Program-made: the position numbers and the translations under genes | Notes under the pieces: generated by a model | What the model was told of the DNA's origin: nothing | What the model saw: the letters and a program-made list of their open reading frames with translations, nothing else | Databases searched by the model: none | Assembly: GCF_030316135.1 (NCBI RefSeq) | Contig: NZ_CP128185.1 | Span: 248,001-312,000, forward strand | Length of the DNA: 64,000 nt | Direction of reading: 5' to 3' | DNA from: Aliiglaciecola sp. LCG003 | GTDB taxonomy: Bacteria > Pseudomonadota > Gammaproteobacteria > Enterobacterales > Alteromonadaceae | Part shown: positions 39,912 to 49,540 of the stretch, piece after piece | Layout: each line of letters begins with the position of its first letter | Numbering within the stretch: position 1 is the first letter of the stretch

Positions 39912-42320
39912 TTAGTGAGGTTTTATCTCATTGATAGTCGTTGGTGACGTAAAAGTCGTTTTCGTTTTACTCACCAAAATCCCCTCTTCCAGATCAAAAC
40001 TACCTTGCAAATTTATGGCGTTAGAAGATGAAGCAATCTTGACCTGATAGTGACCCGCCTCAGCAACCCAGGCAGCTTGTTTGGGGTCAAAAGAAGCAAG
40101 GTCACTTGCGATCAGGGTAAACTCCACTTGGGCATGTTCCCCGCCATTGAGTAGCTGAGTCTTACTAAACCCTTTTAACTCTTTTACCGGTTTGTCTAAG
40201 TGCTCAGAAGGGGCCGATAAGTACAATTGCACCACCTCTTTACCCGGGATATTACCGGTATTGGTGATAGTAGCAGAAACCTTGTAGTCCCCCGGTTTTT
40301 CGCCTTCCACAATCTTAGGCTCACTGTAAGTAAAGGTAGTATAAGACAGTCCAAAACCGAACTCATAGGCAGTATCCACATTAAAGGTGTCATAGTAACG
40401 ATAACCAACGTAGATCCCGTCGGTATAATCTAGCTGCGATTTTTTCCCTACAAATAACCCTATATAGGGGTCTTTTACTTCTTCTTCTGACGTTGCAAAG
40501 CCAGGAAAGTTAGCCGCAGAGGAAATATCTTTATAGACAATGGGAAAAGTTGTGGCTAACTTGCCTGAAGGATTTACCCTGCCACTGAGCACGTCAACTA
40601 TGGCATTACCCGCTTCCTGTCCACCTTGCCAAGGCAATACTATGGCATCGACCATATCGCGCCAGCTCACTGTTTCAATCACGTTACCAATGTTGAGGAT
40701 CACCACCACGTTTTTGTTTTTGCCGTGGAAAGCGGTTGAGACACGCTCAATCAAACTCAATTCCTGGGCGTTCAAATCAAAATCATTTTCGACCTTGCGA
40801 TCGTAAAATTCCCCCGAATTGCGACCAATAGTAATAATGGCTACTTGGGCCTGTTCTGCTTGTTCGGCAATCGTTTTATCGCTTGGACTATATTCAGGCA
40901 ACTGCGGTAGTAAATCGAAGAAATTTTTCTTGGGTGGACGTTTCGCTTTTTCACTTTCAAGGTAAGCCGAATATTCAGTTTTCAATTGCTCACTAACAAC
41001 CAAATGACTCTTCTCAATGCCTTCCACCAAAGACACGGTATAGGCTTCGTTCACGTCTCCACTGCCGGTCCCCCCAGACAAAAAGTCATAGGATGAGTTA
41101 CCAAAAGCAGCAACCCTTTGTGCATCCTTTAACGGCAAGGCGTTTTGGGTGTTTTTCAGCAAGACCACCCCTTCGGCTGCCGCTTGTCTGGCAATCTGGG
41201 CATGAGCAGTTAAATCAGGTTTGTCGCTATATTCGTAGTGATTAAAGGAAGGTGATTTTAACATCACTGTGAGTATACGACTGAGGTTGCGATCTAATAT
41301 GACTTCATCTAATGTGCCATTTTCTACGGCTTTTTTAATGGTAGCACGCTGGTCGGGCATGCCAGGCATAATTAAATCATTGCCTGCTATCATTTGAGCA
41401 ACTGGATCATCGCCCGCAAACCAATCCGTCATGACCAGCCCTTCAAAGCCCCACTCGTTACGTAATACCTCAGTAAGTAATTTTTCATCTTGGGGAGTGT
41501 AGACACCGTTGACTTTATTGTACGAGGTCATAATTGCCCAAGGCTGAGCTTGTTTAACCGCAATTTCAAAACCGCGCAAATACATTTCCCGTAATGCACG
41601 TTCATTCATATGGGCGTCCAACCACATTCTGCTGGTTTCTGCACTGTTGGCAACAAAGTGTTTAATGGTCGCACCGACGCCATGGGACTCCACCCCATTG
41701 ACTATAGCAGCAGCCAAGTTGCCACTTAACAACGGATCTTCTGAATAGTACTCAAAATTTCGGCCACCCAGGGGGTTGTACTGTAAGTTCATGCCCGGTG
41801 CTAAAAATAAATCAACTCCGTAGTCTTTTACTTCTTCCCCCATGGCATTCCCGACTTGTTCAACCAGTTGGGTATCCCAGGTTGAGGCCAGCGCAGTAGC
41901 AATTGGAAATGCCGTGGCATAGTAGCGGCTCTCATCAGCTTGTCGTACCGGCTCAATTCGTAAGCCAGCGGGTCCATCCGCCAATACCATGGCGGGAATG
42001 CCCAGCTGTGGAATTGCAAAAGTAGAACCTGCCGCACCAGGTACCTTTGTAGAGCCACCAATAGTATCGACTTTAAATCCGGTTCCGGTCACCAAACTCA
42101 CTTTTTGCTCCAAGCTAAGGCGAGAAATAATATCATGCACACGTGCGTTAACTGGCGCACTTGTATCTTCATAGATATCCTTTTTGCCATTGCCGTTTAA
42201 ATCTTGAAAAGACGAACCAAGACTTGGATCTAATGAAGCTGTTTGTTTTATTTGAGAGCCACAGGCTGCGACTGTCATTACTGCTAGCGCGATGGCGCTA
42301 TATTTAAACCAGGGTTGCAT
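39912..42320 (-). CDS. Beta-glucosidase-type glycoside hydrolase, GH3, lipoprotein
   Basis: An exo-acting GH3 enzyme, probably beta-glucosidase or beta-xylosidase. The 802-aa precursor has a lipobox VAAC with Cys20, so it is membrane-anchored. A DLNGNGKKDIYED calcium-loop-like motif lies at 40-52. The GH3 N-domain has the nucleophile Asp299 in LVMTDWFAG, and the GH3 C-domain and a fibronectin-III-like tail (about 690-780) follow. AAGGT precedes the ATG. It is the last gene after rhaT (97-base gap), so it may clip glucose or xylose from the glycoside that also yields rhamnose. Confidence 0.9.
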   Translation of the reverse strand: MQPWFKYSAIALAVMTVAACGSQIKQTASLDPSLGSSFQDLNGNGKKDIYEDTSAPVNARVHDIISRLSLEQKVSLVTGTGFKVDTIGGSTKVPGAAGSTFAIPQLGIPAMVLADGPAGLRIEPVRQADESRYYATAFPIATALASTWDTQLVEQVGNAMGEEVKDYGVDLFLAPGMNLQYNPLGGRNFEYYSEDPLLSGNLAAAIVNGVESHGVGATIKHFVANSAETSRMWLDAHMNERALREMYLRGFEIAVKQAQPWAIMTSYNKVNGVYTPQDEKLLTEVLRNEWGFEGLVMTDWFAGDDPVAQMIAGNDLIMPGMPDQRATIKKAVENGTLDEVILDRNLSRILTVMLKSPSFNHYEYSDKPDLTAHAQIARQAAAEGVVLLKNTQNALPLKDAQRVAAFGNSSYDFLSGGTGSGDVNEAYTVSLVEGIEKSHLVVSEQLKTEYSAYLESEKAKRPPKKNFFDLLPQLPEYSPSDKTIAEQAEQAQVAIITIGRNSGEFYDRKVENDFDLNAQELSLIERVSTAFHGKNKNVVVILNIGNVIETVSWRDMVDAIVLPWQGGQEAGNAIVDVLSGRVNPSGKLATTFPIVYKDISSAANFPGFATSEEEVKDPYIGLFVGKKSQLDYTDGIYVGYRYYDTFNVDTAYEFGFGLSYTTFTYSEPKIVEGEKPGDYKVSATITNTGNIPGKEVVQLYLSAPSEHLDKPVKELKGFSKTQLLNGGEHAQVEFTLIASDLASFDPKQAAWVAEAGHYQVKIASSSNAINLQGSFDLEEGILVSKTKTTFTSPTTINEIKPH

Positions 42321-42417
42321 AGTTAGACCTTATTGTTGGATATAAAGCAAAATTCCTTGCCAAAAATTAAATCAGCATACTGATTGTTGGGATACCAATT
42401 CGTTTTGATATTCAGCT

Positions 42418-43476
42418 CTATTGCAGGGCGTTGCCTATACCTATGGCAACCGTAGAGAGCACTAATACGCTGATCCCACTAAATAATAAGATTCGACTTT
42501 TACTGCTGCTGCCTTTCCATTCCAGTAAGGCTATGCCCCAAATGGTAGAGAAAATGATGATGCTGGCCATATGCAGCGTCCAGCTGGAAAATTCATATTT
42601 GCCCATGTGGCTCTCACCCATGGTGTACATAAAAAATTGAAAATACCAAAGTGCCCCACCAAAGGCCGCTAACAGGTAATTGCGCAGCATGGTCTTTGAC
42701 GCCAGTGTTGACTTGCCTCCGTCAACTCTACCGATGAACTCTCTGCCTGAGCGGTTTTTTATGATCAGATAAAGGCACCAAATCAGGTTGGTGGTGAGGC
42801 CCCCGGCAAGTACCACACAAAGCACGGGCAATCCCTGCCATAAGTGATCGGTGCCTGCTTGTAAGGTGAGTTCGCGAATGGGTTTGCCTGACGCAATGCC
42901 AAAGGCAAAACAACTGGACATCACGCCTGAGAATAGGGCTATACCTATGCCTTTTTTGATATCTATGTTGTCGTTTTTGGCTGTGGCTGGCTGCGATTTG
43001 TTTTTCTCGGCTGTGGCCTTAGAGACTAATACCACCCCGCCCAGGGTCATAAAAACCCCTACAAAAGCAATTTGCCCACTTATGGTCGTCAATACTTCAC
43101 CGATAGTGCCACCAAGAATAGGTGGCCCCAAGGTACCAATGACGGTCGTCAGGCCCAACACTATGGCCATACCGGATGATATGCCCATGTAACGCACGGC
43201 CAAACCAAAGGTTAATCCTCCAAAACCCCATCCTACGCCCCACAAATAACACTGCTGTAGTGTCGATATTGAGGTTTGGGATAGCACCCCCATCAAATCT
43301 TCAGTTTGGATGGAGGCGAAAAACCAGGGGCAAACTAACCAGCTAAAAATGCCCCCTGTTAGCCAAAACACTTCCCATGACCAGAATTTAATTTGTTTGT
43401 AAGGCACATAAAAACTGGCGGAAAAAAGCCCCCCCAACCAATGAAATACCACACCTAACAACGGATTTTGTACCAC
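42418..43476 (-). CDS. rhaT: L-rhamnose/H+ symporter RhaT
   Basis: Inner-membrane proton-coupled L-rhamnose importer of the drug/metabolite transporter superfamily. The 352-aa protein has ten membrane segments and resembles E. coli RhaT: opening GVVFHWLGGLFSASFYVPYK, then FWSWEVFWLTGGIFSWLVCP, VRYMGISSGMAIVLGLT and the C-terminal WYFQFFMYTMGESHMG. Translation starts at GTG with AAGGA eight bases upstream. It lies 74 bases after lldD and is probably in the same transcript. Confidence 0.92.
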   Translation of the reverse strand: MVQNPLLGVVFHWLGGLFSASFYVPYKQIKFWSWEVFWLTGGIFSWLVCPWFFASIQTEDLMGVLSQTSISTLQQCYLWGVGWGFGGLTFGLAVRYMGISSGMAIVLGLTTVIGTLGPPILGGTIGEVLTTISGQIAFVGVFMTLGGVVLVSKATAEKNKSQPATAKNDNIDIKKGIGIALFSGVMSSCFAFGIASGKPIRELTLQAGTDHLWQGLPVLCVVLAGGLTTNLIWCLYLIIKNRSGREFIGRVDGGKSTLASKTMLRNYLLAAFGGALWYFQFFMYTMGESHMGKYEFSSWTLHMASIIIFSTIWGIALLEWKGSSSKSRILLFSGISVLVLSTVAIGIGNALQ

Positions 43477-43550
43477 TGTGTTTATCCTTATTTTCTACTG
43501 CCTGGTAACAGACTGAGGTTAATGTTTAATGAAATATTTGGGTGCTACAT

Positions 43551-44690
43551 TTAAGCCAGGGTACTGCTATTGATGTCAGTCAATTTAGTGCAACCTGCTA
43601 ACGCCATCGATACGCGCATTTCGTTTTCAAGCATATCGAGCACATCGCGCACACCTTTCTTTTTCGCCGCCGCTAAGCCGTAAACCCACGGGCGGCCAAT
43701 CATGACCGCATCAGCCCCTAAGGCAAGTGAACGCACCACATCCAAACCACTGCGAATACCACTGTCCATGAGGATTTTTATGTCGCCTTGCACCGCATCG
43801 GCAATAGCTGGAAGGGCGCGAATAGAAGACAGTGCGCCATCGAGTTGGCGACCACCGTGATTAGAGACAATCAAGGCATCTGCACCCAATTTAGCTGCCT
43901 CTTGGGCATCCTGGGGATCCAGTATGCCTTTGATAATCAGTTTCCCAGGCCATTTGGCACGGATCCTCTCCAGCGTTTTCCAGGTGACACTGGCATCGAA
44001 GTTTTGGTTAAGCCAAGCCCAAAAATCATCGATCCCGGCGTTATCACCTAATACCGGAGCAATATTCCCCAGAGTATGGGGTCGCCCCATTACGCCAACA
44101 TCCCACGCCCAGGCAGGTCTAAGTGCCGATTGCATAAACCTTGCACTTAGACGGCGCAACACGCTGCCCCCTGAGAGGCCAGAACGAATGTCACGATAAC
44201 GGGTGGAAGGCACGGGCATATCCACCGTAAACATTAAAGTATCAGTGCCTGCTTGTACGGCACGTTCTAACATGGCATCCATAAATCCACGATCTTTGAT
44301 CATGTAAAGTTGAAACCAAAAAGGATGGGTGGTACCTTTACGCACTTCTTCGATTGAACACGCTGACACGGTTGAGAGGCAAAAAGGCACACCTTTTTCT
44401 TCTGCGGCTTGGGCCGCGAGCACCTCGCCACGCCTTGCGTTTAAACCGGCGATACCAACAGGGGCTAAAATAACCGGTAAATTCCACTTTTTACTAAACA
44501 ACGAAAGTGATGTATCTACCGTAGAAATATCCCTCAGTACCCGTTGCCGTAGCGCGATTTTCTGTAAGTCCGCTGTATTGTTGCGCAAGGTTGTTTCACC
44601 AAAAGCGCCACCATCTATGTATTCAAATAAATACTTTGGTAAACGTTTTTTAGCGAGTATTCGATAGTCGTCTATATTTGCAGGGATCAC
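43551..44690 (-). CDS. lldD: FMN-dependent L-lactate dehydrogenase
   Basis: Oxidises L-lactate to pyruvate, passing electrons to the respiratory chain. The 379-aa protein can be aligned with E. coli LldD throughout: DGGAFGETTLRNN, LAPVGIAGLNARRGE, FTVDMPVPSTRYRD, FMN-binding Lys254 (IIKGILDP) and catalytic His278 in VSNHGGRQLDG. Translation starts at GTG. Within the operon it completes the pathway by using L-lactate made from lactaldehyde. It follows rhaI after 92 bases containing a hairpin. Confidence 0.95.
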   Translation of the reverse strand: MIPANIDDYRILAKKRLPKYLFEYIDGGAFGETTLRNNTADLQKIALRQRVLRDISTVDTSLSLFSKKWNLPVILAPVGIAGLNARRGEVLAAQAAEEKGVPFCLSTVSACSIEEVRKGTTHPFWFQLYMIKDRGFMDAMLERAVQAGTDTLMFTVDMPVPSTRYRDIRSGLSGGSVLRRLSARFMQSALRPAWAWDVGVMGRPHTLGNIAPVLGDNAGIDDFWAWLNQNFDASVTWKTLERIRAKWPGKLIIKGILDPQDAQEAAKLGADALIVSNHGGRQLDGALSSIRALPAIADAVQGDIKILMDSGIRSGLDVVRSLALGADAVMIGRPWVYGLAAAKKKGVRDVLDMLENEMRVSMALAGCTKLTDINSSTLA

Positions 44691-44725
44691 AGCTACTGCC
44701 TCAATATGGTTGGCTAATAAACGAC

Positions 44726-44750
44726 GTAAACCGCATGGTTTGCGGTTTAC
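44726..44750 (-). terminator. Intercistronic hairpin between rhaI and lldD
   Basis: A 9-bp perfect stem (GTAAACCGC / GCGGTTTAC) with a 7-base loop in the 92-base gap between rhaI and lldD. Only a poor T-run follows (GTCGTTTATT), so it may be a leaky terminator or an mRNA-stabilising structure. Confidence 0.45.
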
Positions 44751-44782
44751 CTCTTGGTTTTAAGCATCAAAGGTAGAATGGT

Positions 44783-46072
44783 TTATACGATCCCTGACGT
44801 GTTACCCGTCGTCGCAGGACGCAATTTTGCCACTTGCTGGCGGTAGCCTGATTGACGATAAGTGGTGACAGGTTCAATAGCGCCACCATCACGGTATCTG
44901 GCCATGGCTAAAATAGGCGATACATCTAGGTTAAAGGCTTTTTTCAATTCGCTACTGGCCATCATGGCGTCATTGGCTGTTTGATAAGCGTACAAAGCGC
45001 GCCGGTCAATCAATAACGCTTTGATGTATGATCGTTGAACTTCTGCCGCCGAATTAATCAAGCTTTCTATGGGGTCGGTGACATTGTGGGATTGATCTAA
45101 CATATAAGCCGGAGCGAACCCTTCTTGTCCACGGGCTTGGGCATCCACTAATTCGTTAAAAATCAAGAACTGTTGGTAAGGATGCAAAGAGCCGCTATCA
45201 AGATCATCATCACCGTATTTACTGTCGTTAAAGTGAAAACCACCCAATTTCTTAAATTGGATCAAGCGGGATACGATCATTTCAATATTAACGTTCGGCG
45301 CATGGTGACCTAAATCCACTAAAGATTTACATTTTGGTCCAAGCTCCATGGCGGCCAAGATGTTGCTACCCCAATCCTGAATAACGGTGGAATAGAAAGC
45401 AGGCTCAAACATTTTATGTTCGATATGCATTTCCCAGTCAGATGGCAATTGTGCATAAATCGTCTGCATACTTTCAAGATAACGCTCAAAACTGCGCTGG
45501 AAATGCTGTTGACCCGGATGATTTGAGCCATCGCCAACCCACACGGTAAGGCTTTTAGCATCCAAGGCTTGCCCCCACTTGATCACATCGAGATTATGCT
45601 CAATGGCTTGTTGGCGAACATCGGCATTGGTATGACTTAAACTGCCATATTTATAGGAATGTTTTTGATCTACCTGATCTTGAAAGGTATTGGAATTAAC
45701 CGCAATCCAGGATAATCCCAGTGCATCCGAACGTTGTTTTAGGTCAGCAAAGTCGTCCACTTTATCCCACGGGAAGTGCGGTGAAACGCAGTTTGTGCTT
45801 TGTGACAGGTCGTTTATCGCCGCGCAATCTTCCAGTTTATCGAAGATGTTTTTTGGCTCACCTATGCCCGGAAAACGAGCAAAGCGTGTACCACCGGTAC
45901 CTGTTCCCCAGGAAGGAACGGCGATCTGAAAAGCTTGTGCTGCACCTGTGAGCGTTTCAATATCCTGACCGGTGCGGGATAGCTTTTCCCCTAAATAATC
46001 ATAATCTTTTTGCAAGTCAGCAATGTACTGCTGGTTTACATCGCTGATAAAACTTTTTTCAATTCTATTCAT
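44783..46072 (-). CDS. rhaI: L-rhamnose isomerase, Pseudomonas/rhizobial type
   Basis: Converts L-rhamnose to L-rhamnulose. The 429-aa protein belongs to the RhaI family of xylose-isomerase-like TIM barrels, not to E. coli RhaA. The metal and catalytic residues of P. stutzeri RhaI align with an offset of one: Glu218 (HIEHK), Asp253 and His256 (LVDLGHH), His280 (GGFHFND), Asp288 and Asp290. GAGGAA lies seven bases before the ATG. It starts 15 bases after the aldolase-dehydrogenase gene, clearly the same operon. Confidence 0.95.
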   Translation of the reverse strand: MNRIEKSFISDVNQQYIADLQKDYDYLGEKLSRTGQDIETLTGAAQAFQIAVPSWGTGTGGTRFARFPGIGEPKNIFDKLEDCAAINDLSQSTNCVSPHFPWDKVDDFADLKQRSDALGLSWIAVNSNTFQDQVDQKHSYKYGSLSHTNADVRQQAIEHNLDVIKWGQALDAKSLTVWVGDGSNHPGQQHFQRSFERYLESMQTIYAQLPSDWEMHIEHKMFEPAFYSTVIQDWGSNILAAMELGPKCKSLVDLGHHAPNVNIEMIVSRLIQFKKLGGFHFNDSKYGDDDLDSGSLHPYQQFLIFNELVDAQARGQEGFAPAYMLDQSHNVTDPIESLINSAAEVQRSYIKALLIDRRALYAYQTANDAMMASSELKKAFNLDVSPILAMARYRDGGAIEPVTTYRQSGYRQQVAKLRPATTGNTSGIV

Positions 46073-46087
46073 GGTCTCATTCCTCTA

Positions 46088-48280
46088 CTAGCGCAAAAAC
46101 GCTTCATGCAAACCACCATCAACACTGATGACCTGTCCGGTGGTTTTGCTTAGTTGACCAGAAATCAATAAATAGGCTGCTTCAGCTTGGTCTTCTGGCG
46201 TAATAGGTTGTTTGGTTAGGGTGCGCTGGGCATAAAATCCCGCTAACTTGGTGCGCAACGAATCGGTTTCTTCCGTTTCATCGAAGGCGATAGCGTATTT
46301 ACTTAAGGATGAAATCACCCGCTCCCTGGGAAACATAGTGCTGCCTTGTACGACGGTAGCGGGTGCCAGTGCATTTACATTAATTAACGGCGCGAAACTA
46401 ACCGCTAGCTCTCTGACTAAATGATTGGCCGCTGCTTTGCTGGTATCGTAGGCTAAAGAGCCTTTTTTGGAGACGGCGGCATTCACACTGGTAGTCAGTA
46501 CCATAGCGCCTTTGAGATTTTGCCTTTGCCAAATAGAATTAGCCTCAGTCCCAACTATGTAACCCCCCTTCACATTGACGGCAAAGCTGGTATCAAAAAT
46601 AGTATCGTTGCGCTGATAATCTTCACCTTCAGCGACAAATACGCCAGCGGTGACTATCACATTATCGATGCCGCCGTAGGCTAACAAAACTTGTTCAAAC
46701 ATCGCCTTAACACTGTCACGCTGAGTAATGTCTACGCACAGCGCAATAGCTGGCCCACAACTTGAAATACCGCTACCTGATACACCGATACCCTGGCCGT
46801 ATTGGGCAGTCAGTTCCGCCGCCGTGACCTCTGCCGCTGCAAAACGTAAGTCAGCACAAACCACGTGGGCACCTTCGCCAGCAACGCGGTGAGCAGTGGC
46901 TTTACCTATACCGTCACCGGCACCAATCACTACTACCACATTACGTGCGAGCGTTTGCTCTGCTGGCATACGTTGTAATTTAGCCTCTTCCAGGGCCCAA
47001 TATTCGATATCGAACGCTTCTTGTACAGGCAAGGCCGTGTATTCACTGATCGCTTCGGCTCCACGCATGACTTCAATGGCGCAATTATAGAATTCAGCAG
47101 TAACACGGGACTCGCTCTTGTTTTTACCCCAGGCAATCAAACCGATACCGGGGATCAATACCACGGTAGGGCTTGGGTCGCGCATGGCCGGTGAATCATC
47201 ACGTTTACATTGCTGGTAATATTTGGCGTAATCGTCACGATATTGTGCAAGACTCGATTTAAAATTGGCAACCAGAGTATCAAAGCTGTCATTTTGTGGA
47301 TCAAAGTCGACCAACAAAGGTTTAATTTTGGTACGTAAAAAATGATCGGGACAAGAGGTGCCGAGTGCCGCTAAACGAGAAGCATCATGACTATTGACAA
47401 AACGTAAGGTCGTATCGTCAGTTTGCACCGTACCAATAAACTTAACTTTGTCAGATAATAATCCACGGGCAACCGGTAAAAACTCAACCAGTAACGCATT
47501 GCGCTGGGTTTCACTCAAACTTTGGTATTTTTGGCCGCCAAAGGTATGTTCTCCCTTGTCGTGTTGTTCAATATAGCGAGCTGCAGTTTCTATAACCCAT
47601 AACGAAGTTTCATAGCAGCTTTTGCTTTCACTGGCCCAGTTCGTGTGGCCATGCTGTCCTAATAAAATACCTTCTATTTCAGGTTTAGCGGCAAAGGCGT
47701 CTTCGCATACCTTAGCGGCTTCCCAACCAGGGCGCATCCAAGGTACATAGGCTAATTTACCGCCCCACACTTTTGCGGTTAGGGCTTCTTGATCTTTACA
47801 CGAGGCAATGGCAATGACTGCATTGGGATGCAAATGGTCGATGTGTTTTTCGTTGATCATGGAATGCAGTGGGGTATCGATGGACGACGCTCTGGGATTT
47901 AAACAAAAATTGCAATGTTTAAACATGCCGACCATGGCATCTTCAGCTGCTGACTTATAACCTTTAACCACTTGCTTTTGATACAGCTTGTCTAGGTCTT
48001 GTAATTTCCCTTCATATAAAGAAGAAAAGTTTTCTTTTTTTGACGTTCGCAGATCACCACCTGAGCCTTTAACCCACAACACTTCAACCTCTTCACCGGT
48101 TAACGGGTCGGTTTCCATTAATTTTGCAGAGGTATTGCCGCCACCTGTGTTGGTAATGCGTTGATCTTCACCAAGCTTGTTGGAGCGATAAACTAAATTA
48201 TCTACTGGTCCTAATGCGTCTGCGATTTCATCTTCCCACAGATAGTTGACATGTTTATATTCGATTGGACGGTATGCCAT
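46088..48280 (-). CDS. rhaD: Bifunctional rhamnulose-1-phosphate aldolase / L-lactaldehyde dehydrogenase
   Basis: Fusion of a class II aldolase (N-terminal, about residues 15-430) and a short-chain dehydrogenase (about 460-730). The first part splits rhamnulose-1-phosphate into dihydroxyacetone phosphate and L-lactaldehyde (ITNTGGGNTSAKLM, VKGSGGDLRT, IDTPLHSMI, LGQHGHTNW). The second oxidises lactaldehyde to L-lactate (Rossmann VVVIGAGDGIGKATA, catalytic YDTSKAAANHL). The 730-aa length fits the RhaD/RhaE fusions of rhizobia and Bacillus. Start MAYRP at 48280 has AGGA seven bases upstream; a longer frame to 48355 would overlap the regulatory region. First gene of the operon. Confidence 0.94.
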   Translation of the reverse strand: MAYRPIEYKHVNYLWEDEIADALGPVDNLVYRSNKLGEDQRITNTGGGNTSAKLMETDPLTGEEVEVLWVKGSGGDLRTSKKENFSSLYEGKLQDLDKLYQKQVVKGYKSAAEDAMVGMFKHCNFCLNPRASSIDTPLHSMINEKHIDHLHPNAVIAIASCKDQEALTAKVWGGKLAYVPWMRPGWEAAKVCEDAFAAKPEIEGILLGQHGHTNWASESKSCYETSLWVIETAARYIEQHDKGEHTFGGQKYQSLSETQRNALLVEFLPVARGLLSDKVKFIGTVQTDDTTLRFVNSHDASRLAALGTSCPDHFLRTKIKPLLVDFDPQNDSFDTLVANFKSSLAQYRDDYAKYYQQCKRDDSPAMRDPSPTVVLIPGIGLIAWGKNKSESRVTAEFYNCAIEVMRGAEAISEYTALPVQEAFDIEYWALEEAKLQRMPAEQTLARNVVVVIGAGDGIGKATAHRVAGEGAHVVCADLRFAAAEVTAAELTAQYGQGIGVSGSGISSCGPAIALCVDITQRDSVKAMFEQVLLAYGGIDNVIVTAGVFVAEGEDYQRNDTIFDTSFAVNVKGGYIVGTEANSIWQRQNLKGAMVLTTSVNAAVSKKGSLAYDTSKAAANHLVRELAVSFAPLINVNALAPATVVQGSTMFPRERVISSLSKYAIAFDETEETDSLRTKLAGFYAQRTLTKQPITPEDQAEAAYLLISGQLSKTTGQVISVDGGLHEAFLR

Positions 48281-48365
48281 TGGTGATTCCTGTTCAATGA
48301 GTTCAAACAAAGTTGCATAAAAAGCACAACGCGTTAACAAACAATATACATTCATTCCGAATCAT

Positions 48366-48396
48366 GTCAATCATATTCAATCAAATATAGTCAAAT
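48366..48396. promoter_or_regulatory. Candidate DeoR operator before the aldolase operon
   Basis: On the plus strand CAATCA recurs at 48368 and 48378, with a weaker TCAAAT at 48391. Read on the minus strand this is TGATTGAATATGATTGACATG. It is the clearest copy of the shared element and lies 88-118 bases before the aldolase start. Confidence 0.6.
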
Positions 48397-48536
48397 TAGC
48401 ATTTAAAAAAGACTGAAATCCGTGAAGATGCACAACACAGTAGTATTTTTATCTAGGTTTGTAGCGTCGAAGTTTGTTTTTTGGCTTAACTAAGTGAATA
48501 CGTCATTCGGAGATGCAAAAAATAGGAGGGCTTGTG

Positions 48537-49322
48537 TTAATCTGCAGCGTTTATGATAATGACCTCAATACCTGCTTGTCTGAAGATATCTAATACTTTT
48601 GGATCAGCATGGCTGTCTGTTATCACCATATCGACGTCAGACAAGGTGCTAAATATAAGATTTCCTTTTACGCCAATTTTTGAACTGTCGGCTAATACAA
48701 TGAGTTTCTCTGCCCGTTTACGTAGCTTTTGTTCCGCGCGAATGAGCAAAGGATCTGTCTCCATGACTCCGAACTCGCTGATACCAGGTGTCCCCATAAA
48801 CATTTTGCTGCCGTGATAATTTTGAATAGTATCATTCTCAAAAGCACTTAAAATAATACTTTGTTTGCGATAGATTTCGCCACCGGGCAAGGTAATTTGA
48901 TTATCACTGTTTTCTAATAATTCTTGTGCTAACACAAACGAGTTAGTGAGGATATTCATGTTTCTAGTGCGTAAAAACTCGGCCATCATATAGGTAGAAC
49001 TACCGCCATTAATAATAATGGATTCGTCTTCTTCACATAGCTCAACCGCCTTTTGTGCAATTAATCGTTTGGTATTGGGGTGACGTTCTTTAGCTGCTAA
49101 AAATGCACTCCCTGATATTTTTCGAGCCGGTTTGTCCTTAGCCAACAGCGCTTCACAGCCGCCTCTTATTTTCTTTATTTTTTTGTCACCCGCTAATTTT
49201 AACAGGTCTCGACGGATAGTGGCTTCCGACGCATTTAATTGATCGCATAACATTTTTACACTGGCAAAAGTATTTTCTTCAAGCAGCTCAATAATTAGTT
49301 GTTGACGCTGTTTTTCTAACAT
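48537..49322 (-). CDS. DeoR-family transcriptional regulator (RhaR-like)
   Basis: A 261-aa DeoR-type repressor. The winged helix-turn-helix (about residues 3-57) contains VKMLCDQLNASEATIRRDLL, with the invariant ATIRRDL recognition helix. A sugar-phosphate-sensing DeoRC domain (about 75-235) follows, with IIINGGSSTYMMAEFL and ILTNSF. In this family a phosphorylated pathway intermediate, here probably rhamnulose-1-phosphate, would release DNA. AGGAAG is nine bases before the ATG at 49322; a GTG at 49328 is too close to it. It lies between the kinase and the aldolase operon. Confidence 0.9.
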   Translation of the reverse strand: MLEKQRQQLIIELLEENTFASVKMLCDQLNASEATIRRDLLKLAGDKKIKKIRGGCEALLAKDKPARKISGSAFLAAKERHPNTKRLIAQKAVELCEEDESIIINGGSSTYMMAEFLRTRNMNILTNSFVLAQELLENSDNQITLPGGEIYRKQSIILSAFENDTIQNYHGSKMFMGTPGISEFGVMETDPLLIRAEQKLRKRAEKLIVLADSSKIGVKGNLIFSTLSDVDMVITDSHADPKVLDIFRQAGIEVIIINAAD

Positions 49323-49506
49323 AAACACTCTTCCTCAATAATAAAATGGTCGCTACATATAGTTATGTATAGGTACTTGTACTTAAAAATAAGTCAAGTA
49401 GTGAAAGGCTAAACGGCTCCCTTACAATCCATGCAAATACCATAACGGTAAAGTTTGCTAGACTACCTATTCTACTAATGGACTAAGTTAACCATAAAAA
49501 CACTCA

Positions 49507-49540
49507 TAATCAATCAAATAATGAAAAACGTGATTGAATT
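49507..49540. promoter_or_regulatory. Candidate DeoR operator before the regulator gene
   Basis: CAATCA at 49511-49516 and TGATTGAATT at 49531-49540 form an inverted pair, about 185-215 bases before the regulator start and overlapping the kinase stop codon. It is consistent with autoregulation, although the geometry differs from the direct repeats elsewhere. Confidence 0.4.
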
